From Chrysomallon squamiferum (Eukaryota; Mollusca; Gastropoda; Neomphalida; Peltospiridae), in assembly GCA_012295275.1 (NCBI GenBank), contig CM022669.1:16842672-16867671 (forward strand): 25,000 bases of DNA, in the 5' to 3' direction. The translations under genes were made by a program, and so were the position numbers. Below, piece after piece: positions 8,290-25,000 of the stretch (its first letter is position 1; the number at the start of each line of letters is the position of its first letter). The notes below the pieces were generated by a model. It was not told the DNA's origin and did no database searches. It was given only the letters and a program-made list of their open reading frames with translations.

Positions 8290-8326
8290 TTTTTTTTTTT
8301 TTTTTTTTTTATTTTTTTTTTTTTTA
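8290..8326. repeat. Poly-T tract (interrupted by one A)
   Basis: Two long T runs separated by a single A, followed by TTA units. Nothing around it identifies a retroposon body. Confidence 0.8.
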
Positions 8327-8608
8327 TTTATTATTATTATCTTCAGTATTTTTCACTACCATTATCGTCATCAATTTACTTATTAATCTTTTATTTATTT
8401 ATTATTGCTGGTTTGTTTACAAATATTTACTTAACCTGACATTTTGTTTATAAAGTTTCTATTATGAAATCGTATAATGCAGATTGAAATTTAGTCACAA
8501 CTCGCTTGGAAAAGAATTACTTTACTTGAATAGTAACTTTGCAATTAAAATTTCCTGTAGACAAAATAATTTAGATAGTACTAATACTAATAATAACATA
8601 ATAATAAC

Positions 8609-8636
8609 AAAAACAACAACAACAACAACAACAACA

Positions 8637-8686
<50 letters not shown>
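8609..8686. repeat. (AAC)n-(ATT)n compound microsatellite
   Basis: AAC units at 8609-8637 pass directly into ATT at 8637-8686, then ATG/GAT units. Unbroken trinucleotide repeats. Confidence 0.92.
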
Positions 8687-8687
<1 letters not shown>

Positions 8688-8915
8688 ACAATAATGTTTA
8701 TGATGATGATAACAATGACGATTACGATGTGATGATGATAATGTCTTACATACGTAGTAAGTAATAACGCAAAATATAAGGCATAAATAATAAATCAAAT
8801 GCGAAACTATTAAGAAAACAGCTTATGAAAAATAACGTACATTAATCAACTGACAAATTTATATACGTTAAATATATGTGTGTGTGACAACGACTGTCTT
8901 CCTGCCTCTGTTTAA

Positions 8916-8917
<2 letters not shown>

Positions 8918-8970
<53 letters not shown>

Positions 8971-8975
8971 TGTGT
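8918..8975. repeat. (GT)n microsatellite
   Basis: A GT dinucleotide array of 58 bp with one TTTG interruption near its right end; a short GT run also occurs at 8877-8886. Confidence 0.93.
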
Positions 8976-9372
8976 AACGATCAGGTAATGTAATAAAACA
9001 GTTCTTGTTTTAATGTTCTAAATAATATAATGGTTCTTTAAACAGTTGTAATGATTTAGATGACAAGCGTTACTGCCGTCAGAATTTCACAGATGCGGAC
9101 CGCATAGAGGACTAATGTTGTCTTCATCGTTCTGGGTCTCTTGAAGAACAATGAAAACAGTTTGAGATGTTTTACAGAACGTAACCCAGGCACGTTGTTT
9201 TAGCTTTGTCTGGTACAACTGATTCGTTAATGCACAGACCACCAACTCTTTAATAGACAGTTCCAAATGTCAACACAGTGAAAATGCCGTGATTTTGTTT
9301 AGAAGATTAACATACCAGTATTTGTGTAGAATCTGCCAATACATAAAATATATCTTTCTTTGTGTCTCTGCA

Positions 9373-9376
<4 letters not shown>

Positions 9377-9462
<86 letters not shown>

Positions 9463-9470
9463 ATATCTCT

Positions 9471-9529
<59 letters not shown>
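9377..9529. repeat. (TC)n-(TA)n compound microsatellite
   Basis: An unbroken TC array at 9377-9458, a short T-rich joint, then TA at 9474-9529. The same TC-then-TA order occurs at 19083-19322. On the gene strand the first part is (GA)n. Confidence 0.94.
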
Positions 9530-9533
<4 letters not shown>

Positions 9534-9794
9534 CAAAAGAGAGAAAATGAGATACATAGGATATATGTTTCCATCTGTCTCGCGTTTACACTCTATCTTT
9601 CTATCATCCATTTCTCTGTGTCTTTCTCGGTAAAACCGTAACATTTATATTTTATAGCTGTATTGGTATAATTAATCAATATTAATCTGATTAATGTAAT
9701 TTGAAGTTGTCGCCTCAGAACTTATTATTTCTCAGATAACATATTAGTAGTCTGTATGTCTGTTATGCCGTCCTTGATTTGTACTTGAATATAT

Positions 9795-10052
9795 ATGTGT
9801 ATGTATGTATGTACGTATGTATGTACGTATGTACGTATGTATGTATGTATGTATGTATGTATGTATGTATGTATGTATGAATGTATTTATGTATATATGT
9901 ATGTATGTTTGTTTGTATGTATGTATGCATGTATGTATGGATGTATGTATGTTTGTTTGTTTGTATGTATGTATGTATGTATGTATGTATGTATGTGTGT
10001 ATGTGTGCATATGTATGTATAGATGGATGGATGTATATGTTTGTATGTATGC
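9795..10052. repeat. (TATG)n microsatellite
   Basis: A TATG array of about 250 bp with scattered TACG, TTTG and GATG variant units. Open frames on both strands here (alternating Met-Tyr-Val-Cys or Ile-His-Thr-Tyr) are repeat translations, not genes. Confidence 0.94.
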
Positions 10053-10647
10053 CTCTGTCCTTCTGTACATATGTTTGTCTAAAGTAAAAAACTGATATCA
10101 ATGGCTGCAGAATCCATATTTTATATAAACGTGCTTTAGTTTACCTATCTGAAGATAACAGATGATGGGTTGATCTACAATTTGACTTGTAAACACAATG
10201 AAAGTTAACGTCATCAGTCATATACGTGACAATAAAGCACACACAAAAACGACGCCATGTCTTCAGGCAAACCAGATATTTTCCTGTTTTCACCAGTTTA
10301 CGTTAGTCTCAAATGTCAAATATGCAAATAATAATAACACTGAATGCAATATTATTTACTAAATATAGTATTACGGCCGTAACAATAACTACGACCACTA
10401 CCACCACTTCTGTTACTGTTAGTCTTGCTTATATTACTGCAACTCCTGTTATTATTACTACTACTATAACTACATCCAAACCTACCACCATTAAAAAACA
10501 TAAACAACAACAAACAAAAAAAAAACCTTCGTTACAGCTGACTATCTAACAGTGTCAGCATACAGAAACAAACAAATCGATAAAACTTTTAAAAAAAAAA
10601 CAGAGAAAAATAGCGAGAAAGACAGAGACACACAGACACACAAACTT

Positions 10648-10651
<4 letters not shown>

Positions 10652-10722
<71 letters not shown>
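10652..10722. repeat. (AG)n microsatellite
   Basis: An unbroken AG array of 71 bp preceded by a purine-rich GACAGAGACACACAGAC-like lead. On the gene strand it reads (CT)n. Confidence 0.94.
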
Positions 10723-15410
<4,688 letters not shown>

Positions 15411-15790
15411 GCTGATTTGCAGCAGCAGTAGTAGAAGATGTAGTGGATCAGTAGTAGTAGTAGAAGTAGTAGTTATTGTAGTGGTGGTGGTAGTAGTATT
15501 TGTAATTCTGTAGCTGAAGTATTAATAATAGTAGTAGTTGTTGCTGTAGTAGTACTTACAATAGTAGCAGTAACAGTAATTCTATTAGTAGTAGTACTAG
15601 TAATGGTATTAGAAATAGCAGTAGTACTAGTAGTAGTGGTAGTAGTAGTAGTAGGAATGATTTAACGTATCAACAGTAGTAACAGTAGTAGTGGTTTTAG
15701 TAATGATAGTAGTAATAGTAATAGTAATAATACTAAGGAAGAATAGTAGTAGTGGCTGAAATAGTAATAGCAGTAGCAATAGTAGGACTA
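15411..15790. repeat. Degenerate (AGT)n array
   Basis: About 380 bp of AGT/GTA trinucleotides with frequent AAT, TGG, ACT and AGC variants, an aged and heavily substituted array. Similar but shorter material recurs at 17185-17320. Confidence 0.85.
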
Positions 15791-15900
15791 GAACAGATGA
15801 TATTCTGGCACATAACACAGGATTTATTTTATTCGTATCTGTCTAATTAGTCCGGAGATAGAAAGAAAGGGTTAAAATAACGAGTCCCTCAGAGAGACGG

Positions 15901-16003
<103 letters not shown>

Positions 16004-16525
16004 TTGATGAAAGGAGTATGAGTTACGCATACACAGAGCAATGTTTTTATAACAATATAATCTCTGTATTACATGGGTGTAATATAAATGGATTATTTGA
16101 CAGTTCATTAGCTGTCTGAGTTGTGTCATGCAGACTTAATGTTTTATTGTTACATCAGTCTCTTATTGCTTTCGCTAATTTTGTTTGTTTTTCATTTCAA
16201 TACCTTTTTAATTTTTTTGTCCTGTTTGTTTTCAGTTCATGATCAAGCTGACCTTATTTGGTAAGACGCATAAAGTGTCACCACGTCGGTATTTGTAATT
16301 AATAAGCAAAAGAAAAAATTAGAAAATATTTAATTAGCACTCAATACCATTATAGTGTCACATACATTGGAAAATTACACAGATATGTATATAACTTACC
16401 CCGTGACGTGATCCCATTTCTTATTAAAAAAAATATATAAATAAATGAAGAAAAATAAAGAGAAGTACACGCAAAATTAAACACCAAATACCAAAGAGAG
16501 TTAAGCAAATGGGAGATAAATAATA

Positions 16526-17037
16526 CACTGAACAAAAAAAAGAAACTTCCGACTTATACCTATAGTATTTGTTGTGTTAAAGAATTCACTGTGTTAATGA
16601 AATTATATAAGGTAGTATTAGCCTTGAGCTGTATTATCAGTATTCGTGATTTGTGTCGATGATTTTTGCCCTGTTAAACGTCAGCAACGTGAAACGAGAC
16701 CGGTTTACATGGACGACGTCGTTACGTCAGATACGTTTTAATCGTCTTAATACGCCAACGACATCGACCATGTCTGGACAGACGACTGAGACGTCGTCCC
16801 ACTGCAGCCGCTAACGTCAACGAACTTCGTCAAGCGCTCAGTCAGGAATGGAACAATATTCCACAGCCAGAAATCAACACTTTATTCAATTCTATGCACC
16901 TGAGATGCACTGCACTGGTCAATTCAAGAGGTGACCATACCTTTTATTAACTGTGTGGTTCTTTTTCTGTTGTTTGTTTGTTTGTTTGTTTTTAACCCCT
17001 ACCTCACTTGGTCAAAATTTCTCCAAGTTTCTTTTAA
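16526..17037 (+). mobile_element. Internally deleted Tc1/mariner-type DNA transposon
   Basis: The left end is CACTGAAC followed by eight A and GAAACTTCC, preceded by a TA dinucleotide at 16524-16525, as expected for Tc1-family insertion. The right end keeps AAGTTTCTTTT (about 17027-17037), an inverted match to the GAAACTT part of the left end; its outermost bases are diverged or lost. Between them is the C-terminus of a Tc1 transposase (separate entry). At about 510 bp the copy is far shorter than a full Tc1 element (about 1.3-1.7 kb), so most of the transposase is missing. It sits in intron 1 on the strand opposite to the host gene. Confidence 0.8.
16763..16950 (+). pseudogene. Tc1-family transposase C-terminal fragment (broken)
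   Basis: From 16774 one frame reads LDRRLRRRPTAAANVNELRQ, then ALSQEWNNIPQPEIN, FNSMHLRCTALVNSRGDHT and a stop at 16948-16950. The ELRQAL, EWNNIPQ, MRRRC-like and (G)GHT-stop features are hallmarks of the Tc1 transposase tail. Just upstream, in another frame, NDIDHVW (16757-16777) resembles the NPIEHVW motif that carries the third catalytic acid of the DDE triad; here that residue reads as Asp. The frame change between them, and the absence of the rest of the catalytic core and the DNA-binding domains, make it non-functional. Confidence 0.85.
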
Positions 17038-17184
17038 CCTATGGCTCTGATTTTTGCACCGAACAATGCACAATGGAGCTCACTCTTTAAATGCACATAT
17101 AACTATTATTCCCCCGGTTTGTTTTCATCGAGTTATGTTCAAGCAAAGTTAGCGGACGTTTCTTATTGTATTCAGTATAGTTGT

Positions 17185-17320
17185 AGGAGTAGTAGTAGTA
17201 GTAATAGTAGCATCAGCAGTTGTAGTAGTAGCAGTACAAGTAAATATTGTTGTTTGTTGTAGCAGCACAAAATAGAGGTAACAGTGGTAGTAGTAGAAGT
17301 AGATGTTGTTGTTGTTGTTA
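17185..17320. repeat. Degenerate (AGT)n/(GTT)n low-complexity stretch
   Basis: AGT units with AGC and AAT variants, then TGTTGTTGTT. Adjacent to the Tc1 remnant but not part of it. Confidence 0.8.
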
Positions 17321-19322
<2,002 letters not shown>

Positions 19323-19327
<5 letters not shown>

Positions 19328-20633
19328 GCCAGCTGTGTTATGTCTACGCCCAAATTTTGACATGTTAGTTAACTATGAGCAGTAATTTAAATAATTACTT
19401 CATTAGAAACGACAAGTTTTTAATTACCATTATCAGTTCCTGTGATGTAGTTAGAAAAAAGCAGTTGAATGCACAGCTAACTTAATTGTGACTGAACAGT
19501 AATATCTGTCCACTTTGTTAAGATTTTATAGCAATGCAAAACGCAAAAAAAAAAAAAAAAAAAAGACGATAGACCCGATCTTTTAACAATAAAAACAAAA
19601 ACTGATATGTCGTTTCTCGAGTAGATGGGGAACATGAATTCATTGTGACTAAAATAAATCCAAGATAAAATGTGAAACAATGGAGTCATGTGAGTAAAAA
19701 TTATTTTCATCTTTCATCTTACAAATTACAGAGACAATAAAAAAAATTAAAAAAAATTTAAAAAATGTCCATTCTAAAGTACTTGCAATACGATATAACG
19801 TATTCGAACACATACAACGTTGTATGTTACAGAAAGTTTCGTAATATTATACAGGAATCATTTAACGATCGTTCATTACGTACGTTTCAAGTATTCAGTT
19901 TCAATTCACTCTCTCTCTAAACATCGGTTTAAATACCGACAATAAAAAGGGCAGAGTATAAAATAACAGTCAGCATGAAGTTGATTGATTACTGACAGAA
20001 TAGAAAGAGGGAGAAAAACAACGAAAAATCATTGCATTTTTTTTTTTTCAAAAGAGTTTAAAACTCGAAGCTTGTCGAACAACTTGTTTTTGCGGCCAAA
20101 GAAACCTAACCGGCTTTGACCAAGTTAAAACAACCCAACAACACCACAGTCCAGACTTTGCCGGCCGGCTGCACGTGTGAAAATACGCAGAGCTTAAGAT
20201 TACTTAATCCTAAAAATCCAGGACATGGAAGGGAAACAGGTACATAACGAGGATTAAAATCAACAAGAAGAAAACAAAAACATGATAAGGGAGTCCAAAT
20301 TATAAATCTTCTTTTATTATTTCATGTTGTCTGTGTCATAATATGTTTTTACGGTGTTATGAATATTAAGTAACTGTAACCGGATGCGTTTCCCGTATAA
20401 GATATTTAATGTACGAGATAATATTTATTTCGTTTTCTATAAATAATTCATTTATTTATTTCCTTATTATTTACTTACTCACTAAATAATGCACTACTGT
20501 TTAGTAAGTAAATAATAACGAACTAAATAAATAAATAAATAAATTGACAGACAGACAGAGACAATAAAAATTAATAAATCAATTGTAGAGAGGCCAAAAC
20601 ACAGCCAGATAGATAAACAGAGATAGATAAAGA
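19323..20633. other. Unique intronic stretch with short A-rich runs
   Basis: AT-rich sequence with a 20-base A run at 19545-19564, an A-rich patch near 19738-19764, and a GCCGGCCGGC palindrome at 20160-20169. Nothing gene-like was recognised. Confidence 0.55.
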
Positions 20634-20757
20634 TATACATACATACATACATACATACATACATACATACATACATACATACATACATACATACATACAT
20701 ACATACATACATACACACATACATATATACATATATACATACATACATAGACACATA
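20634..20757. repeat. (ACAT)n microsatellite
   Basis: ACAT tetranucleotides, almost unbroken for about 80 bp and then more variable. On the gene strand it is (TATG)n, starting roughly 90 bases past the exon 1 donor. It is in inverted orientation to the TATG arrays at 6058 and 9795. Confidence 0.93.
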
Positions 20758-20848
20758 GATATAAATACGTTCTGTGATTTAGGTTGTATCTCAAGTACTG
20801 TGGAAGTTCTACTTGTGTAAAGTATCTCTCTGTATAAACATATCTCAC

Positions 20849-20921
20849 CTTGTTCGTGTTGACTGCAGACGGAATGCAAGATCCACAAAATATGTATTAC
20901 AGCTATCCACTTTTGGAACAT
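20849..20921 (-). CDS. Exon 1: start codon and signal peptide of SRCR protein
   Basis: The ATG at 20921-20919 lies in an A-rich context (ACAAAAATG, A at -3). It opens 24 codons with a classical signal peptide: a short polar start (MFQKW), a hydrophobic core (IAVIHILWILHSV) and a likely cleavage region around VCSQ. The exon ends CAAG followed by GTGAGA (donor GT at 20848-20847), a strong phase-1 donor. Its last base G joins AT at the start of the 4104 exon to make Asp, just before LQIRLVNG, the normal N-terminal edge of an SRCR domain. No other signal-peptide candidate with a phase-1 donor was found upstream of the SRCR exons. The link spans 16.7 kb and rests on phase and biology, so an intermediate exon or a different first exon remains possible. 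Confidence 0.8.
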
Positions 20922-20960
20922 TTTTGTCCTCGTCCTGTATATTATTTAATTCACAACAAC

Positions 20961-20970
20961 ATGACGTCCG
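20961..20970. promoter_or_regulatory. CRE-like TGACGTC site upstream of the start codon
   Basis: TGACGTC at 20962-20968 matches seven of eight bases of the CREB/ATF site TGACGTCA. It lies about 40 bases upstream of the ATG of exon 1. It could fall in the 5' UTR or in an upstream intron; the transcription start is unknown, so a role is conjecture. Confidence 0.25.
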
Positions 20971-21286
20971 TTCTGTAATGCGTATGTTATGTAATTATGT
21001 CACACTTCTCTCCTTCTTTTTTTTCTTCCCGAATGCAAAGGTAAGCTGTCGTAAAAACAAAATAAAAAAAAGAAAGTTACACAAGAACTAATTTCGTATA
21101 AGCCTTCGTCAGAACTGAAGTTCATCTGGAAAGAAGCCACGAGACTTTTAACGTGTACCAAGCAGATCCTCAATGATGCGTGACTAGTGTTGTGTGTAGT
21201 AACACAGCTAGGAAATAACTCGCAGCTTCGTTCGTCCCATTGTGGTTCTTTGCGACAAATGACTAAGCCCGGCGGAAAGACACGAC

Positions 21287-21311
21287 AGCAGACGTGCGTA
21301 TCACGTCTGCT
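21287..21311. repeat. Perfect inverted repeat, 10-bp arms, 5-bp loop
   Basis: AGCAGACGTG (21287-21296) and CACGTCTGCT (21302-21311) are exact reverse complements around CGTAT. Confidence 0.9.
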
Positions 21312-21334
21312 CGGTGATTTGAGCTTTGGGAGGA

Positions 21335-21348
21335 GTTGCGTACGCAAC
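21335..21348. repeat. 14-bp perfect palindrome GTTGCGTACGCAAC
   Basis: An exact self-complementary 14-mer with TTGCG half-sites on both strands, resembling a C/EBP or PAR-bZIP recognition sequence. Confidence 0.85.
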
Positions 21349-21396
21349 CTGGTTAAGCAGACGACATTGTCATTACACTGCGCTAATATTTCGCGA

Positions 21397-21398
<2 letters not shown>

Positions 21399-21433
<35 letters not shown>
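21399..21433. repeat. 35-bp poly-T tract
   Basis: An uninterrupted run of 35 T (poly-A on the gene strand). It may be the tail of a minus-strand retroposon, but no body was recognised upstream of it, or simply a nucleosome-excluding homopolymer beside the candidate promoter. Confidence 0.85.
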
Positions 21434-21436
<3 letters not shown>

Positions 21437-22904
21437 GCTCGCCGTTTGTTTGGATGTTGGAGCGATGATGTTTGGTTTCAAGCGAAAAACCCGACTCCTG
21501 AAGAACAGGTTTCAAACGTTTGAATTTACGATTACTATTCCTTAATCTTTTTTCTCTTTCAAGTTTGTTCTATTTAGAGATACACGAGCATGCAAAATGG
21601 CGCTGAAAGGAAATAACTTTATTTTAATTACCCTACTGCCGGTTTCTGATATTACACATGTAACTTCATTATTACCTAATATTATCGCAGAAACGTAAAC
21701 TAATTAGGTGAATAGTAGATAGTGGAGGAAGTTATTTATGGACTCCGATAGAGAGTGACTTTTTGTATGTGTGTGTGGGACTGTGTTTGTCTGTATTCTT
21801 AAGTTCGTGTGTGTGTTTGCTGATCTTCCAAACATTATTCCTAAGCACGAAGTACGTATATTAAATTTCTTACCATAACCTAAGCGGAAAAATATTTGTT
21901 TATAGAAAATTCGATCAATAAACCTATTTATAAATTTAAAAGCGACCTAATTATCAGTGCATCAGGCATTTATATTTCTTTCTATTTTCAAGGTTAATGT
22001 ACAAGACGATCAGATTATTGTCAGGTTCGATGAGGTTATACTATATTCTGGAACATGACCGTAGACTGTAGGAAACATTAAAAGTAAAACAAATACATGA
22101 TTTGTTCACTGCTTTAGACTGGAACTTCGAGTTTATTGATTACTGTGTTCATAGTTACGATCTAAACATTGACACACCTATTCAATCACATAGGTAATGT
22201 CATAAAAACCTAGTAATAGATTAATTATGTATGTTATACAGTTAAAGAATATTGTCTGTTCAATAATAATACACATTTAGTAAGTGACAAATAGTACGAG
22301 CCAGTGTTGTCCATTTTATATTATCCTATGTATAATTTCTGTACAATTCTGTAAGATCAATAAATACTGATTACTATTATGTCCATATATTTTTGAAAAT
22401 TTTACACCTTCTAATAAGCAATACTAACTTATTTTGCAGCTTATTTTATATCATTATGGTAACATTTTTGATATGCATATTGTCATATTGTCATTCACCT
22501 TTCTGTAAATGTAAAAACAAAAAGTCCCCGACAGACAAATATTTATCTCACTGTCGTAGACTGACTCGCAATTAAACACTTACCAAAGTTAACAGATAAC
22601 ATAATAAATTATTATTAAACGGACAAGATTCTAACCATCTAGTCAAACAGTAAACAAATAAACTGAAAACTAACATTTATTCTCAGTTTTAACGTGCTAG
22701 AAGCTCGGATGAATATAAAGAAGAAATCGTCCTGAAATTTTGCGAAGTAAATTAATATTATATCAAAACCATCTGAAGTAAAGATTACTAAAATCAGATT
22801 TATTTATATTTAGTTAGCCTTTTCTAGCACGGTTTCTAATTTCTTCGCATGTGTAATTTTGAAAACAGTGCACATGGCAATACACAAACAAATTCAGTTC
22901 TAGC
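21434..22904. other. Upstream AT-rich stretch, nothing recognised
   Basis: About 1.5 kb of AT-rich unique sequence. Short open frames have no domain signature. A few short GT runs occur near 21769-21820. No gene or element could be supported. Confidence 0.55.
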
Positions 22905-22950
22905 CTAATGGAAGATTCGAACCCAGTCTCTAAGATAATGAAGAATTCTA
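22905..22950 (-). other. Isolated tRNA-like B box fragment
   Basis: GGGTTCGAATC on the minus strand (22924-22914) matches the B box consensus almost exactly. It lies 240 bases past the A box of the neighbouring SINE-like element, too far to belong to the same tRNA head, so it is probably a piece of a second SINE or tRNA-derived copy. Confidence 0.4.
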
Positions 22951-22989
22951 AACTGAACAAAGGACTGGTGTGTAGGATAAGGTACTGTT

Positions 22990-23197
22990 TGCTTTGTTTG
23001 TTTGTTTATTTGTTTGTTTTGGTTTGTTTTGTTTTTATTTTTAATCTTTTTTTTTTTTTTTTTTCGTTCTCTGCTCGGTGCCTTCGGTTTATCAAAGGTC
23101 ATGGCTGTATTTTTAGTACAGTAACATGGATAAGAACTGCAACATGTTTTTGTTTCGTATAAAACCAGCGCTCTAACCACTGAACTACATACAGCAC
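22990..23197 (-). mobile_element. tRNA-derived SINE-like element
   Basis: On the minus strand a tRNA-like head begins near 23197 with GTAGTTCAGTGGTTAGAGCG (23188-23169), an excellent RNA polymerase III A box. About 30 bases on is a degenerate B box, AGTTCTTATCC. A unique body follows, ending at an 18-base A run (23064-23047) and a CAAA/TAAA-rich tail to about 22990. The head-body-A-tail order and length of roughly 200 bp fit a tRNA-type SINE. It cannot fold as a functional tRNA because the anticodon and acceptor arms are not conserved. The family is not identified. Confidence 0.6.
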
Positions 23198-23750
23198 GTT
23201 CTTAAAAAAGAAGAAAAAGAATCAAAGCATCCCTGCAGTATTTCTTAATGGCCTTCATGATACGCATCTATTCAACATGGTCGTCCTTTTCTGATACTCT
23301 AGCAGCTTTGCGTAATCATGTCCGTTCGTCCGTATCGCTTCATTACAGAATAACAAGCTGGTGTTCGGTGGCCCAGATAGATAACTGAATTTCCCACGGC
23401 TTACAGAGGGTTCTGTCTGCAAACAGAACACATGATACTCTGACAGTATCCCGTCATTCAAGAAAAGTCAGTCTGCGTTTTATTTCTTCACTCTCGTTTG
23501 TTCTGTTTGTTATTTATTTATTTTTTAAATTTATTTCCGTGAGAATTAAATTGTCATCGTTATCGCCATCGTTATTAATAATAATCGTGATAGTAATAAT
23601 AATATTAATTGTTATTATCATCTTTGTTATTGTGTATATGTTTATTAGTTATTAAGAATGTAAATTAAGTGATAAAGGTTTTTTTAAAAAGTACGAAAGA
23701 AAAAGACAAAACCAAATAAAAACAAATCAAATTTGATGTTTTTCTTCAAA
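23198..23750. other. Upstream stretch, nothing recognised
   Basis: Unique AT-rich sequence. A minus-strand open frame at 23255-23461 has an acceptor-like lead (TGTTTGCAG) but no domain signature or convincing donor. It could be an untranslated or unknown exon, or chance. Confidence 0.45.
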
Positions 23751-23754
23751 TGTT

Positions 23755-23755
23755 A

Positions 23756-23816
<61 letters not shown>
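23755..23816. repeat. (GT)n-(AT)n compound microsatellite
   Basis: GT dinucleotides pass directly into AT dinucleotides with no spacer. Confidence 0.93.
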
Positions 23817-23818
<2 letters not shown>

Positions 23819-23867
23819 TCCTGGGCTTGCGTGATTTTAAAGTATGGTTTTCCTTCTTTTACCAAAG

Positions 23868-23906
23868 CACACACACACACACACAGTATCATCCTCCATC
23901 CATCCA

Positions 23907-23964
<58 letters not shown>
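23868..23964. repeat. (CA)n, (CATC)n and (TC)n microsatellites
   Basis: CA at 23868-23885, CATC/CCAT units at 23893-23911 and an unbroken TC array at 23911-23964, close to the GT-AT block to the left. Confidence 0.93.
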
Positions 23965-24776
<812 letters not shown>

Positions 24777-24879
24777 TAACTAAACTGACTTGCAATTATA
24801 TAAAAACAAGTTCATTTTTTTTTCGTGACACTATAAACCAAGTAATTTTAATTTTTGCTTACACCAAATACAGCAGCTA

Positions 24880-24960
24880 GCACAGACAAAATTTCCTACA
24901 ACAGACAAACATTATACCTCGACAGACAAACATTATACCTCGACAGACAAACGTTATCTT
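24880..24960. repeat. 21-bp minisatellite, three copies plus one diverged
   Basis: Units of the form GACAGACAAACATTATACCTC lie at 24901-24920, 24921-24941 and 24942-24960 (last copy changed at its end). A more diverged unit, CACAGACAAAATTTCCTACA, lies just before at 24881-24900. Confidence 0.85.
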
Positions 24961-25000
24961 CTTACTCAAAATTCGTAGAAAAGTCTTCCACAGACTGTTT

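Larger units (their letters stand above)
21180..21398 (-). promoter_or_regulatory. Candidate promoter or upstream regulatory block
   Basis: This block is clearly less AT-rich and richer in CpG than the rest of the upstream region. It contains a hairpin (21287-21311) and a 14-bp palindrome (21335-21348), and lies 260-480 bases upstream of the exon 1 ATG. No convincing TATA box or initiator was fixed. A 5' UTR exon could also lie here. The open minus-strand frame over 21000-21347 has no recognisable domain and was not called a gene. Confidence 0.3.

Noticed and set aside
9289-9644. Long frames encoding Ser-Leu and Tyr-Ile or Arg-Glu repeats (also at 11453-11875, 19010-19363 and 24581-24880)
   Set aside because: These are direct translations of (TC)n, (AG)n and (TA)n microsatellites in several frames; no unique coding sequence is attached.
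21000-21347. 115-codon open minus-strand frame upstream of exon 1
   Set aside because: No recognisable domain, no supporting splice sites, and it ends in a low-complexity Phe/Lys/Arg region. Treated as chance openness in a less AT-rich block.
23165-23190. A true tRNA gene at the A box match
   Set aside because: The B box is degenerate, no cloverleaf with paired acceptor and anticodon arms can be drawn, and an A-rich tail follows. A SINE head fits better.
23255-23461. Minus-strand open frame with an acceptor-like CAG lead
   Set aside because: No domain match and no good donor before its stop. It could be an unknown exon, but nothing positive supports it.

Overview
This is a window of strongly AT-rich, intron-rich animal nuclear DNA, saturated with simple repeats: (AG)n/(TC)n, (TATG)n, (ATT)n, (TA)n, (CA)n and (GTA)n. 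Long spliceosomal introns, tandem SRCR domains, a Tc1-type transposon remnant and a tRNA-headed SINE-like element suggest a lophotrochozoan, most plausibly a mollusc. Species cannot be determined from this sequence alone. There are no bacterial genes, CRISPR arrays or rRNAs, and no complete transposon ORFs.

One gene can be supported. It lies on the minus strand, runs from about 20921 leftwards, and leaves the window at position 1. It encodes a signal peptide followed by tandem SRCR (scavenger receptor cysteine-rich) domains. Seven coding segments join with matching splice phases: 20921-20849 (signal peptide), 4104-3941 and 3790-3625 (SRCR1), 2522-2353 and 1765-1603 (SRCR2), 1042-669 (SRCR3) and 190-1 (SRCR4, incomplete). 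Domain boundaries fall at phase-1 introns. SRCR1 and SRCR2 are each split by an internal phase-0 intron and have six cysteines, the classical group A pattern. SRCR3 is a single exon with eight cysteines, the group B pattern, and SRCR4 also runs uninterrupted past the group A split point. The gene therefore mixes the two classes. SRCR3 carries an apparent 1-bp deletion in a GGGG run, shown both by homology and by exon-length arithmetic.

Intron 1 (4105-20848, 16.7 kb) holds most of the window. It contains several (AG)n/(TC)n arrays up to 210 bp, two (TATG)n arrays, an internally deleted Tc1/mariner copy (16526 to about 17037), a perfect 27-bp palindrome (15002-15028), and long AT-rich stretches without recognisable content. 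Upstream of the start codon (20922-25000) are a less AT-rich block with two strong palindromes (21180-21398, a promoter candidate), a 35-bp T tract, a SINE-like element (about 22990-23197), compound microsatellites and a 21-bp minisatellite at the right edge.

Exon calls rest on direct translation, splice consensus and phase agreement. Function, promoter and regulatory statements are inference.
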